NCBI GenBank assembly: GCA_002449265.1
Contig: DKCV01000013.1
Coordinates: 1 to 64,000, forward strand
Direction: 5' to 3'
Source of the DNA: Caryophanales bacterium UBA6865
GTDB taxonomy: Bacteria > Bacillota_I > Bacilli_A > RFN20 > CAG-826
DNA: 64,000 nucleotides
In this document: piece after piece, positions 62,641-64,000 of the stretch
How the letters are laid out: each line of letters begins with the position of its first letter
How positions within the stretch are numbered: position 1 is the stretch's first letter
The notes under the pieces: model-generated
Told to the model about the DNA's origin: nothing
Databases searched by the model: none
The model's input: only the letters and a program-made list of their open reading frames with translations
Program-made: the position numbers and the translations under genes

Positions 62641-63417
62641 TTATAAATCTATTGTTTTGTGGATTCTATCCACGAAGTAATCCTTTTTCTTTGTGTAGTA
62701 ATGAAGTGATTTTTTGGACATTTGGATGCTTAATTCATCTAACTCTATTGGTGAAACTTTAAACCCATCCGCGTATAGATACCCTCTTCGAGACGAGTCG
62801 CTTTTGAAATGGATGGTTCTATTCGCATTAATCACTAATGGGCTACCGATGGTTTTATGGGCTTTAGAACGGATGCCCGCGACTTCCGTGAGCTCCATCA
62901 CGCGAAGAGAGGAATCGAGTATAGCACCATTAAGGCTACGGTTATACGCCATTGAGCCAGAAGCGGTAGATACGATAATACCCGCGCCGAAATAGTGCTC
63001 TAGGTATTCGCCATCGAGAGAAATGTCATAATCGATATTTTGGGATAACCCGGTTAGATTGAATTCGTTTAAAGCGCAATAAGTGTTTCCTTCGTAATGA
63101 GCTTCTAATACATCGATTTCACTAAGAAGGTATTTTTCTCCATAAACAATCGTAGGGATGTCTTGAACATCTTCTTCCGTGAAATCGTTATAGAAGCCAA
63201 TCGTTCCAGCGTTAAAGCAAAGATAGATGGTTTCTTTGTTCTTAGGGAAAGTCGCTTGCACGGCGTTTAAAAAAGTTCCATCTCCACCTACAATGATGAC
63301 TAATTCTGGATTTATTTCATCTTTTTGAAAACGACGGTCACTAGAAAGCACGCCTAAAATTTTGTTCACGAAAGAGGATGCTTCTAATCCATTTTTGATA
63401 AATAAGCGGTACTTCAT
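62641..63417 (-). CDS. nadK: NAD kinase
   Basis: A 258-residue protein that makes NADP from NAD. The GGDGTFLNAV motif, catalytic Asp within it, and the second family motif, CFNAGTIGFYNDF, are present, as is STASGSMAYNRSLNGAI. Length is normal for Firmicutes. It heads the nadK-nfnA-nfnB run, supplying the NADP that Nfn reduces, so the three form one redox module. A TATATT-like box sits in the 58-bp gap before it. Confidence 0.94.
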   Translation of the reverse strand: MKYRLFIKNGLEASSFVNKILGVLSSDRRFQKDEINPELVIIVGGDGTFLNAVQATFPKNKETIYLCFNAGTIGFYNDFTEEDVQDIPTIVYGEKYLLSEIDVLEAHYEGNTYCALNEFNLTGLSQNIDYDISLDGEYLEHYFGAGIIVSTASGSMAYNRSLNGAILDSSLRVMELTEVAGIRSKAHKTIGSPLVINANRTIHFKSDSSRRGYLYADGFKVSPIELDELSIQMSKKSLHYYTKKKDYFVDRIHKTIDL

Positions 63418-63475
63418 GCTGAATTAGGCAAATAGAAGAATGCTTCGCCTTGCCTTAATGATAATATAAAACGAC

Positions 63476-64000
63476 TTATTTGTATTTATAGAATCCTTCT
63501 CCAGCGGCAACGCCAAGCTTACCTTGATCAATATAGCCTTTGAGCATATCGCGTTGAAGCTTGAAGTGGAATGGGGCAAGGAAACTAGGAATCTTGCAAT
63601 AAGCATTCACGATTTCGTAAGCGGTTTTTAGTCCGACGACATCAAGGATTTGGAATGGTCCTTTTGGAGCGCCTGTTCCTTTGACCCAAGCGGTATCAAT
63701 AGAAGCGGGATCGCTAATATCGAGAACATATAGATCCATCGCCGAGAAAAGGAAAGGAATTAGCATAGAATTAAGCAAATATCCTGCTTTTTCTTTCTTA
63801 ACAGGGAGAGGAATCATACGAATATCTTTGGCAAATTGGAGCGTTTCATCGAAGTACTTCATATTCGTTTTCCCTTGCGCCATGACTTCGGCGATATTAT
63901 TGAGCCAAATCTCATTCGCAAAGTGCATCGCTAAGTAGCGGTCTGGGCGACCTGTGTATTTCGCAAATGTGCTTGGTAGCATGGAGGAGCTATTGGTAAG
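63476..64000 (-). CDS. hbd: 3-hydroxyacyl-CoA dehydrogenase, C-terminal part (continues past window)
   Basis: The minus strand is open to the window edge. The sequence TNSSSMLPSTFAKYTGRPDRYLAMHFANEIW matches the end of the NAD-binding domain. IPLPVKKEKAGYLLNSMLIPF, GAPKGPFQILDVVGLKTAYEI and the ending GEGFYKYK match the C-terminal domain of Hbd. It reduces acetoacetyl-CoA in butyrate-type fermentation or acts in beta-oxidation. The N-terminus and its start lie beyond 64000. The assumed route is inferred; other pathway genes are not in view. Confidence 0.9.
   Translation of the reverse strand, partial: LTNSSSMLPSTFAKYTGRPDRYLAMHFANEIWLNNIAEVMAQGKTNMKYFDETLQFAKDIRMIPLPVKKEKAGYLLNSMLIPFLFSAMDLYVLDISDPASIDTAWVKGTGAPKGPFQILDVVGLKTAYEIVNAYCKIPSFLAPFHFKLQRDMLKGYIDQGKLGVAAGEGFYKYK

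Overview
The window is low-GC bacterial DNA using the standard code: TGG is used for Trp, and TGA ends many intact genes. It has Firmicutes-style signals throughout: AGGAGG ribosome sites, sigma-A promoters, a TPP riboswitch and GatCAB plus AsnRS. The best guess is an uncultured gut member of the Bacilli in the Erysipelotrichia/Mollicutes neighbourhood. That placement is inference from gene content; no rRNA is present.

Layout. 1-1 kb: a truncated ATPase fragment and a RelB-like antitoxin with a Doc-like toxin. 1-4.2 kb: two AAA+ ATPases of the DUF4143 type. 4.5-21.2 kb: a ten-gene minus-strand glycan operon. It encodes two large Big2-type lipoproteins, a GH43 lipoprotein, a CUT1 ABC importer (binding protein, two permeases, its own ATPase), an SGNH esterase-like lipoprotein, a GH36 alpha-galactosidase and a GH2 enzyme. 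A promoter carries a cre-like site, and a divergent ArsR-like regulator lies at 21.4-22.3 kb. 22.7-25.7 kb: two more DUF4143 ATPases. 26-37 kb: core genes (eno, ung, a TPP-controlled ThiT-like transporter, tsaE-tsaB-rimI-tsaD, asnS) with a probable type I toxin/antisense RNA locus just before asnS. 36.7-44.1 kb: an accessory stretch with a broken Fic gene, a fifth DUF4143 ATPase, three membrane proteins, a truncated AlbA_2/ATPase gene and a DUF4417/DUF6883/DUF4926 cluster. 44.6-55.7 kb: pcrA-ligA, tRNA-Arg, an iron alcohol dehydrogenase, gatCAB, a DUF1836 protein and galE. 55.8-60.3 kb: an Xre/DUF6922 antitoxin with a broken AbiEii-type toxin, a lipase-like hydrolase, a putative cysteine peptidase and a membrane protein. 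60.4-64 kb: nfnB-nfnA-nadK and the end of a 3-hydroxyacyl-CoA dehydrogenase gene.

Main observation. Four of the five DUF4143 ATPase genes, at four separate places and on both strands, have two to four short direct repeats at a fixed 32-33 bp period lying on or beside their promoter. The repeat sequence differs from gene to gene, although in gene orientation most share a GCA(C)ATTT-like right half. The period is about three helical turns, which suggests cooperative, gene-specific autoregulation. I know of no description of this arrangement. A second pattern is that the Doc, Fic and AbiEii genes all carry stops or one-base homopolymer losses, while the housekeeping genes around them are intact.
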